Shown: positions 30,901 to 45,149, numbered from the stretch's first letter. The stretch is DNA of 64,000 nt from Leptoclinus maculatus (GCA_032191485.1 JAVDOI010000004.1:21324943-21388942); one strand, 5' to 3'. Translations and numbers: made by a program. The notes: generated by a model not told the origin, from the sequence alone.

Positions 30901-33900
30901 ATCAGGAAAGTAATGTTTTCGATCAATATGACAGACTCTATTCAAGTAGACCTTTCACAGTAAAGTTTAGGAAGGGACAATTATATTTCAGTGAGCTGCT
31001 AAATACAGCCGACATGGAAAAATGCTTGACAGGAAAAGAGCTGAACATTCCTTCACACATTATGAGAAGCGTAAGCTGCAGAGCTGCAAAGCTACAAAGC
31101 TGCGAAAAAGAAGGGATGTCTGAAATGACATCAGTACACCAGAGACGATCATCAGGATACGATAGCACGAGTTCATTAGTTTGAAAAAGCTACACAGCCT
31201 CCACCAATAACAACAATGTAAACAATACAACCTCAATATTTAAATTGAATTGTAACTTATAAAGTTAAGTAACGGGACATTTACCAACAAATAACTTGTA
31301 CTAACCTTATTAGCGTTAACTATGCTAATGTTGTGAGCAAACGGATTACATTAAGCTTTTAGCATTTTTTCTCCTGTTGTTGTTGTACTAACATTAGCGT
31401 TAGTTTGCTAACAATATAAGTATAACACTTCCTACCTATCCTATGTCATTAGCAAACTGATGTTAACGTTAGCTGAAATGATTACATCATGCTTTTCACA
31501 TAGTTTCCTTGCTGTTGTTGTTGTGCTAACATTAACATTAGTTTGCCAACAATATCAGTATAACACTAGCTAGCTATGCTAATATCGTTAGCAAGCTAAT
31601 GTTAACGTTAGCTGAAATGTTTACATTAAGCTTCTGGCAATTTTGTTCCTGTTGTTTTGCTAACGTTAGTTTCCTAACCACATTAGCATAGCTAGCTAAC
31701 TTTAGCCAATGGTAGCAAAGTCATAAAGTTAGCAAGTTATTTTCTGCGTAACGTTTTGTAACCGAACTTCATAAGTAGCAGCTATATAAAAATATTAAGG
31801 TTGTATAGTTTATATTGGTGTTATTGCTGGAGGTCATTAATTAAATATACGCTCAGTGATCTTCTACCTTAACACTCATCATAATGGGTGATCTTCCACC
31901 TTAACACTCATCATGTGTGATCTTCCACCTTAACACTCATCATAATGTGTGATCTTCCACCTTAACACTCATGTGTGATCTTCCACCTTAACACTCATCA
32001 TAATCTGTGATCTTCCACCTTAACACTCATAATGTGTGATCTTCCACCTTAACACTCATCATAATGTGTGATCTTCCACCTTAACACTCATCATAATGCG
32101 TGATCTTCCACCTTAACACTCATCATAATGCGTGATCTTCCACCTTAACACTCATCATAATGTGTGATCTTCCACCTTAACACTCATCATAATGTCTGAT
32201 CTTCCACCTTAACACTCATGTGTGATCTTCCACCTTAACACTCATCATAATGTATGATCTTCCACCTTAACACTCATCATAATGCGTGATCTTCCACCTT
32301 AACACTCATCATAATGTGTGATCTTCCACCTTAACACTCATGTGTGATCCTTCCACCTTAACACTCATCATAATGCGTGTTCTTCCACCTTAACACTCAT
32401 CATAATGTGTGATCTTCCACCTTAACACTCATCATAATGCATGATCTTCCACCATGGGTCCCAGCGCCAGAGGTCAGCCCTGAGCCTTGAGCTCTGCAGC
32501 AGGACGCTATTAGACACATTATTGCATCATGATCAACAACGTCTCCTTCACAAGTTTAATCAGTGACTAATCTCCAAGAAAGGGTCTCCAGTGTGGCCAA
32601 GCGTGCCACTTATAGAAGACCAGAGACAGACCGATATAAGCTGCTGCTGAGCTGCAGGTGAGTATTTTGCAGGAAAGGGGAGGAAGGTGATACTCTACAC
32701 GCGTCAGAAATAATTAAATGTGCTATAAGAGGGACTCTTTGAGCTGCTCTGTTGCTTATAATGACTGTATGATGAACTGAATGACTATTATATATGCTAA
32801 AAATAGTACGAAGGAGGAGGTACGACTTCAAAGTCAAGTCTTATAAACACAACAAAAGCTAGAGCAACCGTGTGCACTGTAACACTGGGAGGGTTTCTTG
32901 AAATCGGATGGTGTTTCGGTTTCTCTCTCCAATGTTTTGACATGTTGAATTCCCCTGATTTATGATGGCGGCAGCAAAAAACATGAATGGGTTTCACTGC
33001 CACTAAATCTCTATTCACCGCCTGCACATCAACATGAAACAGGGGTCACAGCTCATGAAGATACATAGTGAGATTGTGCTGAACAGAGATAGCTCATGTA
33101 CAAGCCATCAAACACAGATGAATAAATGTACCCACAGTGTATACCAATGAAATACTTGCAAATGTCTGTTTGTGCACTATAATGTGTTCATGAACTGTGA
33201 AGGCTGTATTAGGTCATGAACGTCAGAGATTATTTGAGGGAAATTAATGCTTTAGAAAAACAACACGACTAAACCTAACTAAGTATTTCACCATCTTTAT
33301 TAAACCTAACTAAGTATTTCACCATCTTTATTAAATCTAACTAAGTATTTCATCATCTTTATTAAACCTAACTAAGTATTTCATCATCTTTATTAAACCT
33401 AACTTAGTATTTCACCATCTTTATTAAACTTAACTAAGTATTTCATCATCTTTATTAAACCTAACTTAGTATTTCACCATCTTTATTAAACCTAACTAAG
33501 TATTTCATCATCTTTAATTAAACCTAACTAAGTATTTCACCATCTTTATTAAACCTAACTAAGTATTTCATCATCTTTAATTAAACCTAACTAAGTATTT
33601 CACCATCTTTATTAAACATAACTAAGTATTTCACCATCTTTAATTAAACCTAACTTAGTATTTATCCATCTTTATTAAACATAACTAAGTATTTCACCAT
33701 CTTTTATTAAACCTAACTAAGTTGTTTCCTGTGTAGACAGAAGTTTACTTTGAAAAGACTGTATACAGTTAACTAGCTGAAATTGACATGTGTTGCTGGA
33801 CCTTTGTAGAAAATGAGGAGTAACGTTTTCGTGAGATATAATAGTGACTATTGATATAACCTTAGGGCAAAGCTAATCAATACAAACACACAATAACTCA

Positions 33901-36900
33901 CCAGGGGAAGTCTTAATAATTCACTGTTGATCATGGAAGTGACTTTAGTAATCTCCCAACAACACTCAAATGTAATAAAATCAAAAGCTACAAGTGACAC
34001 AAATCCATATCTGATGGACGTGTTCCTCAATGTCGTTCACCTGTCAGAACCGGACCATCTGTACGGATCCAACAACAATTTCCTCTTCATCTGATCATCA
34101 GTATGTCACAGTGGAGTCATGAAGAGCATTGTGTTTGCTTTGCTAATGTGTCAGATTACAGGTGATACGTTACTGCAGTAAAGAGAGCTGTGAAAGTGCC
34201 TACTTCCTTGCGCAGGTCCTGATTTGACACTATAATCACGTTGGGTGGATCTCCGACAGCTGTGGCGGCCCCTCCGATGTTGGTGAAGATTACTTCTGCA
34301 ATCAGGACATGTCTGGGGTCCAGATTAAGCACCTCACACAACCTGCAAATATCAGACAGAAAAGCCCTTTTAGCCCTGACGAGATTGTGACGAGTGGGAG
34401 GAATACATACAGGATATTGGAGGATAAAAAAAGGCATTGGTCCTTTAACATCGTGCATGAACAGGATTTACACCCTGCTGGTCTGGGATCGAATTAGAGC
34501 ACAGCTTCACCCGGATCTGTGTTATTTGAATCGTTTCAGTCAAATATCTTCTGTATTCTGACCTTCCAGAGACATTTTGAGAACTTAATAATGGTTCAAG
34601 AGCTGGAAATAGAGACACTAATAATGAGGGAGGGAAGTGGGCGGCTCACATACAGCTGATTCAGTGAATTATAGCTTCTGAGTCGGACGTTTTCCAAATC
34701 TGGAATATATTCAGTTTTTTTTTTGTTGTGATCCATCAACTGACTATTTTAAACACTCACTAATTAACACGTTATAGCTGGTTCGTTTAATAACAAAAAA
34801 AACTCAATTCATCTTTTTGTGGAGGTTTATGTGCCGGACCAGACTCACCATGTCTTTGTGCTAAGCTAAGCTAACCGGCTGCTCGCTGAGGCTTCTTACT
34901 TACCGCGTGGTATCAATCTTCTCATCTAACTCAGCACCACAAAGAAAAAAGTTCCCATCGTATCAAACCATAAGTAAATTAATTCATAGTTTACTTCAAA
35001 TATCTTAATAAGACCATTAAGTATAAGAAATGTCTCATCCTTCTTTTCTGAAGGTGTGACTCATACTCCACAGCTACTGGATATCCAAAAGTAAACTGGT
35101 CCCATTAAGTGTGGTGGAAGACATGTTCTATCTGTATAACACAGCACATACTGGGAGATGGACTTCTACATGGACCATGAATGTGAGTCTCTTCTCTCTT
35201 CTCGTAGCATTCAGACACGAGGCCATTCAGTCAAATATATGAAACATAAGACGGAAAGAAAACATTCAAGAAAATTAAATCAAAAAGCGAGAACAAGCAA
35301 ATAAGATTAGAAAGAAATTGTGTTTTAGAGAGCAATGAAAACTGAAAGCAGATTAAAAAGCAGTTTTGTATCAAATTAACAATAATGTATTAAAACCTGA
35401 TTAAAAGGAGCTGAAGCTGACCTGATGGTGACTGGGGTGAAAAGCATCATCGTGGTCACGTTGTCCAGGAAAGCAGAGAGAATAGCGGCGATGAGACAGA
35501 GGATCATGATCATCGGCCACACTCTTCCTCTGGATAGCTGGTAGGCCTTCAGAGAGAGAACAATGAGAACAATGCTAATGCAAGTCAGCGACACATTAAG
35601 TGAAAGTGTTCATTCACTTCAGTACCACTTCTGACACTTCTGTGTTTCAGCAGTTTAAAGCATCAAGAATGTCGTAGTGAAACCTCGTAAATGAGCTCAT
35701 TTCCATTATGAGTATAGTAGCATAGCATTAGTGGATTATGAGACAACGGAGCTCATCCCGACCTCTGGAGCAAGACAAACAGACTTTGTGGTTGTTCAGC
35801 CTCTTTTTGTTGCTGTTTTGAGTCTCTGTGGTCATTTGTGTCTCTTTGTGGTCGTTTTGAATTTCTTCCTGGTTAGTTCATGTCTCTTTGAGTGATTGTT
35901 TGGACGTGAAGGCCAGATGGCCCCCTGACACATCGAGCCTGTTAGCACCAGAAGAGGTAGAGTACTAAGATTCCAAAAATAACCTTATAATGTATATTTA
36001 CACTCTTTCATGCTAATATAACATAACCCCATGGGACTGGCCCCTCTTCTGTGTAATAGTCTGACGTGTCTCAGAGAAGCTGTTTTAATTTCTTGTCCAA
36101 CTCACACTTAACATTCATGAGCCTACATGACCCCTGTGTTCTCAGGTCTGAGTGCTACTGTACCTGAAGGACGAAGGCGGTCGCCCTCCTTCACCGTCCA
36201 CGGACAATATTCAGGATTAAAACCGAAACGTGGACCTTCTAAAGAGAGGATGAAGGTCTAATCTTCTACTGAGGAATAACAGACTCATCTGAGGATACGT
36301 GTGGATCTAAGTTAAGAAAAACTCTTTAAAGGCAATGTCTATCAGAGAGCATTACAAATAATATATAATCCATTCTTCTCTAAATATGAAACAAATGGGG
36401 CTCATTTCAAAAGGCAGCGCTGATCCAGTTCTCTGAACGTACCCACGAGTCAAAGCGAGTGTGACTCTTGTCAGCCCGTTATAGAGCCGTGCTGCTGAGT
36501 CAGCGTGTAAAGATAGGCATCAGAACCAGGTCATCTCACGCTACAGAGGTCTTCACAAATCCTGCTCATGTCAGATAAGTCGAGGTAACAACTAGACTGT
36601 CGTGTATCGGGGGGGCTAACTTCAGAAATAGCTCAAAGCCTGTCGCCTTGGAGACGCCTCTAAAATACTAGAGCGCTTCTATTTCCTCAGACTTGTCACT
36701 CAGCATCCCGAAGGCACACATGCACATATGACTAAAGGATCTATAACCCACACCTTCATGTTCAAAAACATCACCACTTTCTCCACTGACACTTCTAATT
36801 CTGTTATTTTCTGTGAGACAACTCACCTTCACAGCACAGTAATCAAAGAAGCCGGTCTCTGAGAAGATGGCCACCAGCACCATCTGGAACAAACGGGACA

Positions 36901-39606
36901 CATTCATTTTATAGAACAAGATTATGTCACACTGATATTTCAAAGATGCTGCTCACGTAAGAGGTGGTGGTCAGTAAGAAAGATATCAGGATATTCTTTT
37001 CACTAATACTTTATTATCATAAAGGTTGCAAGTTGATCAAAAATCTACTCGCCCCTATACAACTTGTTTTATCTATAATCAGTAATCAAATGACCACAAA
37101 GACAAACGTTAGTTGTTATGTTTAATCTAGAGATTAATTAATTTCTCATCCTGTAACTTCACCCAACTGAACTAATTACCAGGATCATTTAAATACCTGT
37201 TTGAGCTTCAGCTAATGAACTTCAGCTGCGTTTCATTACTTTTACCACTTGATCAAGTAGTAGATTCGCGAGCCTGTGACACTAGTTTAGAGAATGTTAT
37301 AGATGTAAGACGGAACTGAAAGAAATGTGGGATTCAGAGAAAACGTTGCAATTACAAATCCATCTGTGACTCCAGCACCACGGACAGCACCACGTGTTTA
37401 TCAATACACAGTACAGGCAGACTGATCGGGGCCATAGATTACAACTTTGTGATATTTCAAAGCCGTCCCCCCCTTTGTCCCCCTTTGTCCCCCTTTGTCC
37501 CCCTTCAAATCACTCGTTGCCCATAACAGCATAACAGCAAAATGAGCCAAGAACACAATCCAAAAACTAAGCTTTTGATGGAGACTGTAAGCTTGGTGAC
37601 AAATCCATAAATGATATAAACTTGACTTTCTATCATACAGAAACAATTGAGGATATTTACTTTGCATAAAGTGCATTGTAGCACATTTAAATACATGTTT
37701 TGGTTTTGGTTTGGAATATTTTCAGAACTCTGCTGTATTCTTTGCAGAATGAGATGAAACTTCCAGCAGCAGCTGTTGACGGTGGAAGTTGTCCAACCAT
37801 CTGTGGTCGTGCATCAATATGACATTTAGATCTCACTGACCTGGCAGAAGGATCTTGTGTGTGAATAATGAGTTGTTGTAGATGTGATAACGTGTCAGAG
37901 GTTTAAATCAGTTCTTTAACTTTCATAGAAAAGATTCAACAGTTGGGAAGACGTCAGATACAGTGACGTAAAAACCTTCCAGTAATACGAAATAAAGCTT
38001 TTTGTTAAACTGTCCAAAAGGAAATGTGTTGAATAAATGAACTCATGAATATAACTTTAGAGTCTCACCATGCCGAAGAGAAGAGCCAGCGTCTCGTAGT
38101 CGATCCACTCGACCACAGTAACCAGACTGGGCCGCTGTGGGAGTCACAACAGAGTTCATACATTAGATCCATTCATCTCTGTTTGATATCAGGCAACGTT
38201 CTTCTTCTTTTCAGTGCAGAACTAAACTTCCTGACAACATGAACAAATGTTTTAGTAACTGTGTAGCTATAACTCCTCCTGGCCCAGATCCTTCCTCTGG
38301 GTGCTAGAGTCTCACAGCAGGAGAAGCACAGGTGGGACTTATAAATCTAACTGAAGGGTCCCAGTGAGCCGCAAAGCTTTCCTCAAACTAGAACCCGTTA
38401 TTAATTACGCCTGTGCTTTTTATTTCTGCAAAGTTGGAACTTTGAAAACGATTTTTCAGTTCATAGAACGTGAAGAGATATTTTCACAGTTAATTATTGT
38501 GTCACTTTGTCCATACGACCAGATTTTTAATACCGAATTATTAACTGTAAAGTTTCATGGTGATATCTAAAGTATTTACCCGATTCACTAAAGTCAGAAG
38601 AAGAACTCCCAAACTCTGGACATGGGATTATCCGAAGAGCACCTGAGTGCACCTTAACTTTATCGCTAACTGTCCTTATTGTTCATGATAATTGCCGGCT
38701 GGATTTCCAACTCATATATTGTGTAAAATATAGAGTTTGTATCAGCTAAGTAGCTTTTTTATTTATTTTGCAGCTGACTAAAACAGAAAAGTGAAAAGAG
38801 ACTCACATCACCGATGATGGCCAGAGCGGCTAAAGCTGCCAGAGAACCCAACATGGCCGCCAGAGTACGATGCACAATCTGAAAAATCCAAAAGATTCAT
38901 CATGAACACGACATTAAAAACTCCTCTGAACCAAAGAATGCTGCATTTATTTATTTAACATTTAAATATACAACTGAACACTTTAAAGTCAAATGAAATG
39001 CATTCACAACTTTTCATTTTAAATTGTGTTTTTTTTGTGGTATATTGGATTAGAGTGTTTTATTTAAAAATAATTTGCATCTGTCATTAAATAATCCTGC
39101 ATCTCAAACTGTAATTTGAAGAGACTCCAGTATTTCTGAAATGTGTGATTTTGAAGCTGCAGTAATGTGAAGGTAAAGGTGAGCGCATTCCATTAGTTTT
39201 CTTCTGTCTGAATATGAAGAAATGCAGAAGTTAAAGGTGATATTACAGACAGCTCCATGATCCTCCAGCTCATGTATGATGCATCCTCATTTATTAAAAA
39301 CTGCAACCTGTGATAAGCACGGCCGTGTTATCAGACATCAGAGCTGCTCCTCTGACATTCATGCCAGTAGGTCACGCCTCGTATATTAACGAATGAAGAA
39401 GTGAGTGAGTTTTCTTTAAGAGTTAAAGGAAACACGAGGAGAGTCGTTGACACACAGACGGTCATTTTAGTGTTGAAGTGTTATAAAGTGACAGCTTGAA
39501 GACTTTCATTTAAATAAACATCTGTTAAGAGGTAACACAATGGCGACTGAGCCTCTGGCCCACCGATGAAAGGGTTGCAATCTTTATATATTTGCAGTTT
39601 TACAAA

Positions 39607-39666
<60 letters not shown>

Positions 39667-41365
39667 TGTATATATCAGTGGTGGGCCGTCTGCCTAAACA
39701 GAATCACAAAGTTATAGCTATTTTATAATTTAATATTTTTTCTTAAATACACTACATGTATCATAATTTATACAAATATTTTTCCCATTATCTTATTTTC
39801 TCATTGCACAGCTACTGTCTTCCTCAGTTGCTCTGCTTCCAGTGCAGCTTGTTTTAAGTAGAGCTTTTATCCAATCAGATTTCACCTCTGTGTCTCTAGG
39901 TAAGAAGAGAGGCCTGAGGCCTGCAGACTCACAAGTGAATCCATGTGCAGTTTAAGTGAATGGGGACGATATTGTTGATTGTCATAGTCTTCAACCAATC
40001 AGATCTTTAGTTTGACATGTTGGGCGTATTCTTTGACGTGTCAGAGCATACTTGTCTGCTACAAGTACGTCAGCATTAACGTGCGGCGTGATTGGTCAGT
40101 GGGCCAGCGTGACTGTAGTGAAGCTGAAGCAGCTAGCAGAAGTTAGTGTTTAGTAAGAGTTCAAGTTGAAAGATATGTAAGAAGTTATGACATTGACATG
40201 ACATTTTTAGCGTTTTGTTTGGTGTAGATTCTTCAAAGGGAAAATTCTAAATCCAACCGCACTGAAATCTTAAGTAATGCCTCCTAAAGTGAAGTTTATT
40301 TCTGGGCTGTAATAAGTTTCCCTGTTTACCTCAAAGATGATGAGAATGTAGACTCCGGTCAGGATGATTCCAGCGATGCCCACCTGCGTCTCCACGTTGA
40401 CGTAGAGCGACTGGTGGGTCATGGAGAGCGGCACCACCTCATTCTCCTGCAGGAAGGCCTGGACCGTGATGACGATGGGGTCACTGTGTGGGAGACGAAG
40501 GCAGCCACAATCACCTGCATGTAGTTTATGTCACTGAACATTCATCGATCCATGAAATGTAGTCAGGAACCGGTAAGGTTTGTTATGTTGGAGTCTGGCA
40601 GTGGAGACAAAGTCCAAGAAAACAACAGCAGATACTCAACAACAATGGGACATATATGATGTTATGTAGCGTAAATTCACATATTGCAAATTAATTAAAA
40701 ATAACTGTTAATAAACAGTGATGGCAGCCTGCAGAGAAGTTTGGGAAGAAATGGATTCAAAGGGTCTCTGGATGTACGGATGCATTCTCTCATAATATCT
40801 GAGTGTATGTAATTAATTAATCAACTACAAAAATATAACACAAAGAAACTACAAAGAGACATAAAACAACTACAGACAGAGCTGAAGTCAGAGCTGAGCA
40901 GCTGCTGAATGAAACATGAAAGAAAAGGTGTATACAGTACAGTATAAAACAACTACAAAGAGACATAAAACAGCTGCAAAGAGACACAGAGCAGCTACAA
41001 CGAGACACAAAGCAATTACAAAGTAAAACAAAACAACTACAAAGACACAAATATACTCACAATGACAATCAAAACAACCACAAAGAGACAAAGAAACTAC
41101 AAAGTAAAACAAAACAACTACAAAGAGGCTCAAAACCACAGATAGAACCCTAACGACTACAAAGAGACACAATGAAACTACAAAGAGACATAAAACGACT
41201 ACAAAAATCACAAAACAATAAGAAAGAAGATTAAAATACCTGCTGAGCATCTCAAATGTTTTGGTCAACAGTTTCTGGTCACTTCGTTCACTGTGCAGAG
41301 GAATGGTCCAGTTATAGACCACCTGATCACAAACAGCAGAAGATCAATGAGTTGGTTGATGATGA

Positions 41366-41423
<58 letters not shown>

Positions 41424-44400
41424 AATGATGATGATGCTCACCTGCTGAGACCTCCTCCTCCGCTGTCCCGGCGGCTCGATCTGCTCCACCTGGACCAGGA
41501 TGTAGTCTTGGTCGAGGTCCACCTTCCCTTTGGTGAACGGCCCCCCCACCTGGAGCTTCAGCAGAGCGTTGTCTCTGAAGTCCGTCAGGTTCATGGCTGA
41601 GGGACGAAGACGGTCAAGAGAAAGATCTGATTCTGGTAGAATGAAGACGCGCACAAGAGACAGCAGGACGAGGTTCTACTGTTTGGAACTGATTTCCTCT
41701 TAAACTGGAGGGTTCCTCAGATTTCAACTTTCTTTGACCTTAGTGGTCATTTTGCATCTATTTGTTGGAATGCTGATTCATTTGAGATGTTTTACGTTTC
41801 TTTGTGGTCGTTTTGTATCGATTTTCAGTCATTTAGCGTCGTTTGTGTGTCTTCGTAGTCATTCTGGGTGATATGAAGTTGTGTTGTGTCTCTTTTGTGG
41901 ATGTTTTACATATTTTTAGTCATCATACATGACTAAAATCTCGTGATCATTTTCAAGTGGTTTTGTATTTATTTGTAGTTATTTTTTATACATTTTCAGA
42001 TGTTTTACGTTTCTATGTGGTTGTCTTCAGTTTCTTTGAAGTCATTTTGGGTCATTTTTAGTAGTTTTGCATCAATTTTAATTAATTGTGCGTCTCATTG
42101 TGTGATTCACTCTTTAGACGCTTTATGCTTCTGCGTGATTGTTTTGTGTCTCTTTGTAACCATTTTGGGTCTTTTGTAGTAATTTCACGTCTATTTCTAG
42201 TAATTTTAAGTCTCATAGTCGTTTTGGATCCACTTTTAGTCATTTCACATCTATTTTAAGTCATTTTCGGTCTCCTTGTAGTCGTTTTGAGTCGTTTGAC
42301 GTTGTTTTGTGTCTCTTTTGTGGACATTTTACATCAATTATTAGTCGTTTTCTATCTTCTTGTAGTCATTTTGGGTTGTTTGAAGTCGTGTATTGTATGT
42401 TTTGTGGTCATTTCATGTCTCTTTGTGATCGTTTTTCGACAACATTTTGTTAGTCAGACCTCCTGACCTCCTGGGTCTGTACCCGTCTGGCCCCTTCAGT
42501 AACCCATCCGTGGTTCCACTTCTCTCCTTGTTGGTTAAAGGCCTGCTGGGTCTCTTGCAGAGCTCTTTTTTTGTTTCTAATTTCAGAACACATCATAAAA
42601 TAAAACTGTGCACCGGCAACGATGGAAGCCGTAGGAAAAGATACAGAAACTGTCTGTTGAGGAGACGGCCAACATCCTCCAGGGGTTGTCTCGGTCTGGA
42701 TACATGCTGAAGAACAGCTGGAAGCACAACACAGTAATCAGTCAGTCAACAGAGACGCTGAGGAACAAGGAAACATGGGAAACATGCAGCTACAGCTTCA
42801 TTTAAATAAGCATAGTTCATCAAATGTTAGACTTTTCCTTTAACAGGAATTAAGAAGTAATACAATGTGTAGATTTATTTGATCATAAGTTAATTATTAG
42901 GTTGTTTCTTTGTTTTATTGAACACTTACACTGCAGAGGACGACGATAGTAAACATTGTGGCAATTTTGGAGACTCTGAAGCAGCATCTGAAACAACAGA
43001 AGAAGAGTTCGGTACAATAACAAAAATCATACCAGTGGTTTCCAACCGGACATGAAACTATCGTAAATATTACCAGTGTAGGAAATAATATAATATAATG
43101 ATATTTATTTTTGGGGGGTTTCTCAGATCTTTGTGTATTTTTTTCTTGTCAAATATTGTATAGTTTTACCTCTTTAGATCTCTAAAATATATTCAAATGA
43201 AATCACTACAGGAAAAAACTTTGTTCTTCATGTTCTGGTCAATTTATAGATTTTGTTCTATTTTTCCTCCATAACTCGTCTTCTGTCAGACTAGAGGAAA
43301 TAAAACATTTATTTTAGTACTTTCTCTGTTTACGTCTGTAGATTTCTACTAAATTCACCAAAAGTTACCATTACATAATGCCTAATTTGCATATTTAAAC
43401 ATAACATTTCAGAAAACTTGTAACACAATAAATAATGATCTTAATGTGAGTAATGAACTGGTGAAGTTTCATGGTGATATCTATGAGTTAAAATGTAGTT
43501 TCTCCTCTTAAACTGCTCAACTGAAAGGAAACAAAGGTTAGAAACCAACAGCTTATGAAACATCTGCATCATATAAAACATCTGCATCATATAAAACATC
43601 TGCATCATAGAAACATCTGCATCATATAAAACATCTGCATCATATAAAACATCTGTTCACGGCTTCCTGCTCTCACTTCATGCTGCTGGTGAGTCTAAAG
43701 CTGAGGCTCAGGTTTTCCAGAGGGTCGCTCTTCTCCGAGGGGCTGGACCGGGACAGACTGGAGACCTCGCTGCCCAGCCGGTACCTCTTCTCCAGGTCCA
43801 GGGAGCCGCCGTCCCACGGCTCCTCCCCCCCGACGAAGCCGGGGTCGTGTAAGGTCATGTAGGTCATGCTGTAAAAACAAAGAGTCTCCGCTGTCAGACG
43901 TGAAGCACGACGTCAGGACGCCAGATGTGGAGGTGAGCTCTAATACACGAACATCCCATAATCACAATGTCAGTACGTGATGCTCACCGAGTTACAATCA
44001 TGTTATTACAAGTGAAGACATTTTATTATATGAATGTCATTCTGCCGAACATGAGATATTATAAATAAATATTCAGTAAAGATGAGATACACACCTCCAC
44101 ATTATGAAACCACAAGTGAGAAATAATTAAATTGTGTAAAATGAATTGTGACATATTTTAGGAAATTATTATAACTCTATTATTCTCTATTATTATGAAT
44201 TATAATAGGTTCACATTGACTCTGCTGCTTTTCATCTTTTATTCCATCTTTTTACTTTTAATGATGGTGGAGTTAATTAGTTTCTTGTTCAATATTGTTA
44301 ATTTTTACACTTCAGGTCTGAAATATATTCAAACTAAACACTCAAACACTGATCAATTTATGACTTTTGATCTGTTTTTCTTCCATAACTCGTCTTCTGT

Positions 44401-45080
44401 CAGAATAGAGGAAATAAAACATTTATTTTACTACTTTGTCTGTTCACGTCTGTAGATTTCTACTAAATTCACCAAAAGTTACCATTACATAATGCCTCAT
44501 TTGCATATTTAAAAATAAAATTTCATAAAACTTGTAACACAATAAATAATGATCTTAATGTGAGTAATGAACTGGTGAAGTTTCATGGTGATATCTATGA
44601 GTTCATGTTGTACTCTATTCACCTGTAGAGTCTTCTAAATGTCTGTAAGTCAATCAAATCAAAAAAAGTGGTTTTATGTTTTGTAATCATATTTAATCAT
44701 AATTAATTTGAATATGAGACAAATTATTGTCTTGTTTAAATATTTACACACTATTCCTCGTTTCTATATTAAATATTGTGTTCTTTGGGGCTCCGTGCGG
44801 ATCAATAATAAACAAACCTGTCGTCCTGAGAGAACCTCAGCAGAGGAGATCTATCTGTGAGGTTGGCTGAGTTTGTTTTCCCTCTGAGAATATTCACCAC
44901 GCTGAAGCTGAAGGACACGAGAGACAAAGACAAATAGTAACGAGTTAAAACTCTGAGCGTTATTAACTTTGACCCTCCAGCTGATCGACTCAGCCGTCAG
45001 TCACAGTTTAAGGACCGCTGTGACCCAGAGAGGAGAGCAGCTGGTGAACACCTGAGGAGATCATTACGGAGTCTTCTGCT

Positions 45081-45149
<69 letters not shown>

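Larger units (their letters stand above)
28583..34203 (-). other. oca2 intron 13, 5.6 kb
   Basis: Contains two R elements, two minisatellites and the 130-bp tandem block. The small palindrome GGCCAGAACC..GGTTCTGGCC lies at 30531-30554. Confidence 0.75.
34343..38068 (-). other. oca2 introns 12, 11 and 10
   Basis: Three introns between exons at 34204, 35422, 36827 and 38069. A 10-bp array CCCCTTTGTC (four copies) sits at 37466-37505, and a short GTCTCTTTGTGGTCG array at 35785-35905. Nothing else recognised. Confidence 0.65.

Noticed and set aside
34480..34500. Possible tRNA B-box (GGGATCGAATTAG)
   Set aside because: No matching A-box or cloverleaf around it; no intact tRNA gene found in the window.
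41256..41600. Plus-strand poly-Asp open frame
   Set aside because: Antisense reading of oca2 exons 6-7 and the triplet repeat between them.
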